24,915 bases of DNA from JBDTNQ01 sp039933635 (lineage in GTDB: Bacteria; Acidobacteriota; Vicinamibacteria; Vicinamibacterales; SCN-69-37): the NCBI GenBank assembly GCA_039933635.1, contig JBDTNQ010000066.1, positions 1 to 24,915 on the forward strand, read 5' to 3'. The stretch's first letter is position 1; every line of letters starts with the position of its first letter. The notes beneath the pieces are model-generated. The model searched no databases. It was not told the origin of the DNA and worked only from the letters and a program-made list of their open reading frames with translations. Shown here piece by piece: positions 23,512 to 24,915 of this stretch. Both the position numbers and the translations under genes were made by a program.

Positions 23512-23874
23512 ATGGGCAAGGATCGTTCCTCACCGGAAGAGGCCGCCGCGTCCTTTGGCGTCGGCCACATCGAACGGCACATGTTCGTCTGCGCGGGGCC
23601 TGATTGCGTGGACGCGGATGGCGGCGATGCCACCTGGGACTACGTCAAACAGCGTCTGAAGGAACTGAATCTGACCGGGCCGACGGGCGGCACGTATCGC
23701 ACGCGGTGCAAGTGCCTGCGAATCTGCACGGACGGGCCGATCGCGCTGGTCTATCCGGAGGGTGCCTGGTACAAGCACGTCACGCCGGCCAATGCCGAGC
23801 GGATCATTCAGGAACACATCATCGGCGGGCGCATCGTCGATGACCTTTGTTTCGCACGCAACCCGCTGGCCTGA
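23512..23874 (+). CDS. Thioredoxin-like [2Fe-2S] ferredoxin
   Basis: This is a small electron carrier of 120 residues with the thioredoxin-like [2Fe-2S] fold. The cluster ligands are expected among Cys27 and Cys32 (FVCAGPDC) and Cys68 and Cys72 (CLRICTDGP). An extra Cys66 is present. The family hallmark PIALVYPEGAWYKHVTPANAERII and the end GRIVDDL are intact. It is soluble, with no signal peptide. The ATG at 23512 is chosen because the upstream in-frame sequence overlaps the divergent truA start. It lies 33 bp before a radical SAM gene on the same strand, so it may supply electrons to that enzyme, an inference from position. Confidence 0.9.
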   Translation: MGKDRSSPEEAAASFGVGHIERHMFVCAGPDCVDADGGDATWDYVKQRLKELNLTGPTGGTYRTRCKCLRICTDGPIALVYPEGAWYKHVTPANAERIIQEHIIGGRIVDDLCFARNPLA

Positions 23875-23907
23875 TCGGCCGCACTTTACACGGGAGTCGC
23901 ACACCGC

Positions 23908-24915
23908 ATGGAAGCTGGACACGTCGTCAAGGCGTGGGGACATATTCTCGGCGGATATCAGCCGAATCTCTCAATCGAGATCACCCGGGAGTGCCCGTTG
24001 AAGTGCCCGGGCTGCTACGCGTACGGCGACACGCACCTCGGCGGCGACGTCGTCTTGCGGGAACTGGCGGACTACAAGGGGCAGGAACTCATCGACGGCG
24101 TCATGGACGTGGTGAAGCGGTACAAGCCGATCCACCTGTCGATCGTCGGCGGAGAGCCGCTCGTACGCTTCCGCGAGCTCGAGGTGCTGCTGCCAAAGCT
24201 CACCGGCATGGGCATTCACACCCAGGTCGTCACGAGCGCCGTGCGCCCGATTCCCGAGAGCTGGGCGACGATGGAGCGGTTGCAGGTATGCGTATCGATT
24301 GACGGGCTGCAGCCGGAACACGACGTGCGCCGTGCACCCGCGACCTACGATCGGATCCTCAAACACATCAAGGGGCAGCGCGTCACCGTACATTGCACGA
24401 TCACCCGGCAGCAGGCGCGCCCGGGATACATCACGGAGTTCACGGAGTTCTGGGCGAAGCTGCCGGATGTTCGGCGGATCTGGTTCAGTCTGTATACGCC
24501 ACAAAAAGGTGAGCAGTCGGTCGAAATGCTCAGGACCGAGGATCGTCAGGAGGTCGTGAAGGAAATCAGCGCGCTCTACGCGCGCGAGCCGAAGCTCGAG
24601 GACATGCGTCCCTCGCTCGTCGCCGGCTACATGCGACCGCCGCAGAATCCTGACGAGTGCACCTTTGCCAAGACCACGGCGTGTCTGTCGTCCGATCTCA
24701 AGCGGGCGATCACGCCATGTCAATACGGCGGCGATCCCGACTGCACGCAGTGCGGGTGCATCGCATCAGTCGGACTGGACGCGCTCGGCCGCTACAAGCT
24801 CGGTGGCGTGGTGCCGGTAAGTGTGCTGTTCAAAGGGTCGCTGGCCGTGGGCGCTATGATGCGGGGACTTCGAGGCGGTTCGAATTCCGGACGACCCAGT
24901 GGCGGGGCCGTGACC
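23908..24915 (+). CDS. Radical SAM protein with C-terminal cysteine cluster (partial, 3' end beyond window)
   Basis: At least 336 residues are visible, open to the window edge. The N-terminal radical SAM site is CPLKCPGCY (Cys29, Cys33, Cys36), with the SAM-contacting GGEP at 81-84 and the strand VCVSIDGL at about 127-134. A cysteine-rich region follows at 251-284 (Cys251, 259, 271, 279, 282, 284; CTQCGC at 279-284). This suggests an auxiliary Fe-S cluster, similar in style to SPASM/twitch proteins but with spacing I do not recognise. The last residues after about 300 are Gly/Ser/Arg-rich. Substrate and reaction are unknown; there is no adjacent peptide-like substrate gene within the window. 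The adjacent ferredoxin is a plausible reductant. The start ATG at 23908 has GGGAG 12 nt upstream, which is weak. Confidence 0.85.
   Translation, partial: MEAGHVVKAWGHILGGYQPNLSIEITRECPLKCPGCYAYGDTHLGGDVVLRELADYKGQELIDGVMDVVKRYKPIHLSIVGGEPLVRFRELEVLLPKLTGMGIHTQVVTSAVRPIPESWATMERLQVCVSIDGLQPEHDVRRAPATYDRILKHIKGQRVTVHCTITRQQARPGYITEFTEFWAKLPDVRRIWFSLYTPQKGEQSVEMLRTEDRQEVVKEISALYAREPKLEDMRPSLVAGYMRPPQNPDECTFAKTTACLSSDLKRAITPCQYGGDPDCTQCGCIASVGLDALGRYKLGGVVPVSVLFKGSLAVGAMMRGLRGGSNSGRPSGGAVT

Noticed and set aside
23451..23633. N-terminal extension of TruA on the minus strand
   Set aside because: It overlaps the start of the ferredoxin gene on the opposite strand and has no homology; TruA proteins begin at the MPRYKLTIEY segment.

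Overview
The window is high-GC, densely coded bacterial chromosome with Gram-negative features: several Sec-exported proteins and two outer-membrane beta-barrel proteins ending in aromatic residues. The mix of a DUF5916 barrel protein, multihaem cytochromes with a CX3CH NapC-like protein, and a WYL regulator fits an Acidobacteriota-type soil or sediment organism (possibly Vicinamibacteria). That assignment is inference from gene content, because no marker such as rRNA is present.

Layout. (1) 1-2717, minus: the proteostasis cluster tig-clpP-clpX, with clpX cut by the window edge. (2) 2911-9636, mostly minus: a luciferase-like flavin monooxygenase, tRNA-Leu(UAG), a DUF5916 outer-membrane protein, a WYL regulator, a divergent 65-codon small gene with a strong ribosome-binding site, and a glutamate dehydrogenase. 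(3) 9736-11287, plus: a secreted-esterase remnant followed by aroA. (4) 11331-14096, minus: a three-part acyl-activating enzyme / carrier / PlsC acyltransferase fusion, which carries an in-frame palindromic repeat element. (5) 14179-17608, plus: exported peroxiredoxin, PdxH and LOG-family protein with overlapping or abutting frames, then an NtrC-like regulator whose AAA+ core is degenerate. (6) 17622-22663, plus: decahaem MtrA/DmsE-type cytochrome, MtrB/PioB-type porin, monohaem cytochrome c and a membrane-anchored hexahaem NapC-like protein. (7) 22671-24915: truA (minus), then a [2Fe-2S] ferredoxin and a radical SAM protein (plus) cut by the right edge.

The most interesting unit is region 6. 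It encodes a near-complete path from the quinone pool (NapC-like protein) through periplasmic carriers (small cytochrome c, decahaem cytochrome) to a porin that could carry electrons across the outer membrane. This is a porin-cytochrome conduit of the MtrAB/PioAB type, with no cell-surface MtrC-like cytochrome in the window. The gene just upstream encodes a response regulator with an intact receiver and Fis-type DNA-binding domain but without the GAFTGA loop and Walker B acids, so it probably does not work as a normal sigma-54 activator.

A second theme is a family of short GC-rich palindromes (core GGACC-N4-GGTCC or related) at intergenic sites. It also forms a 110-bp paired element inside the acyl-activating fusion gene, with compensatory changes that preserve the stem.
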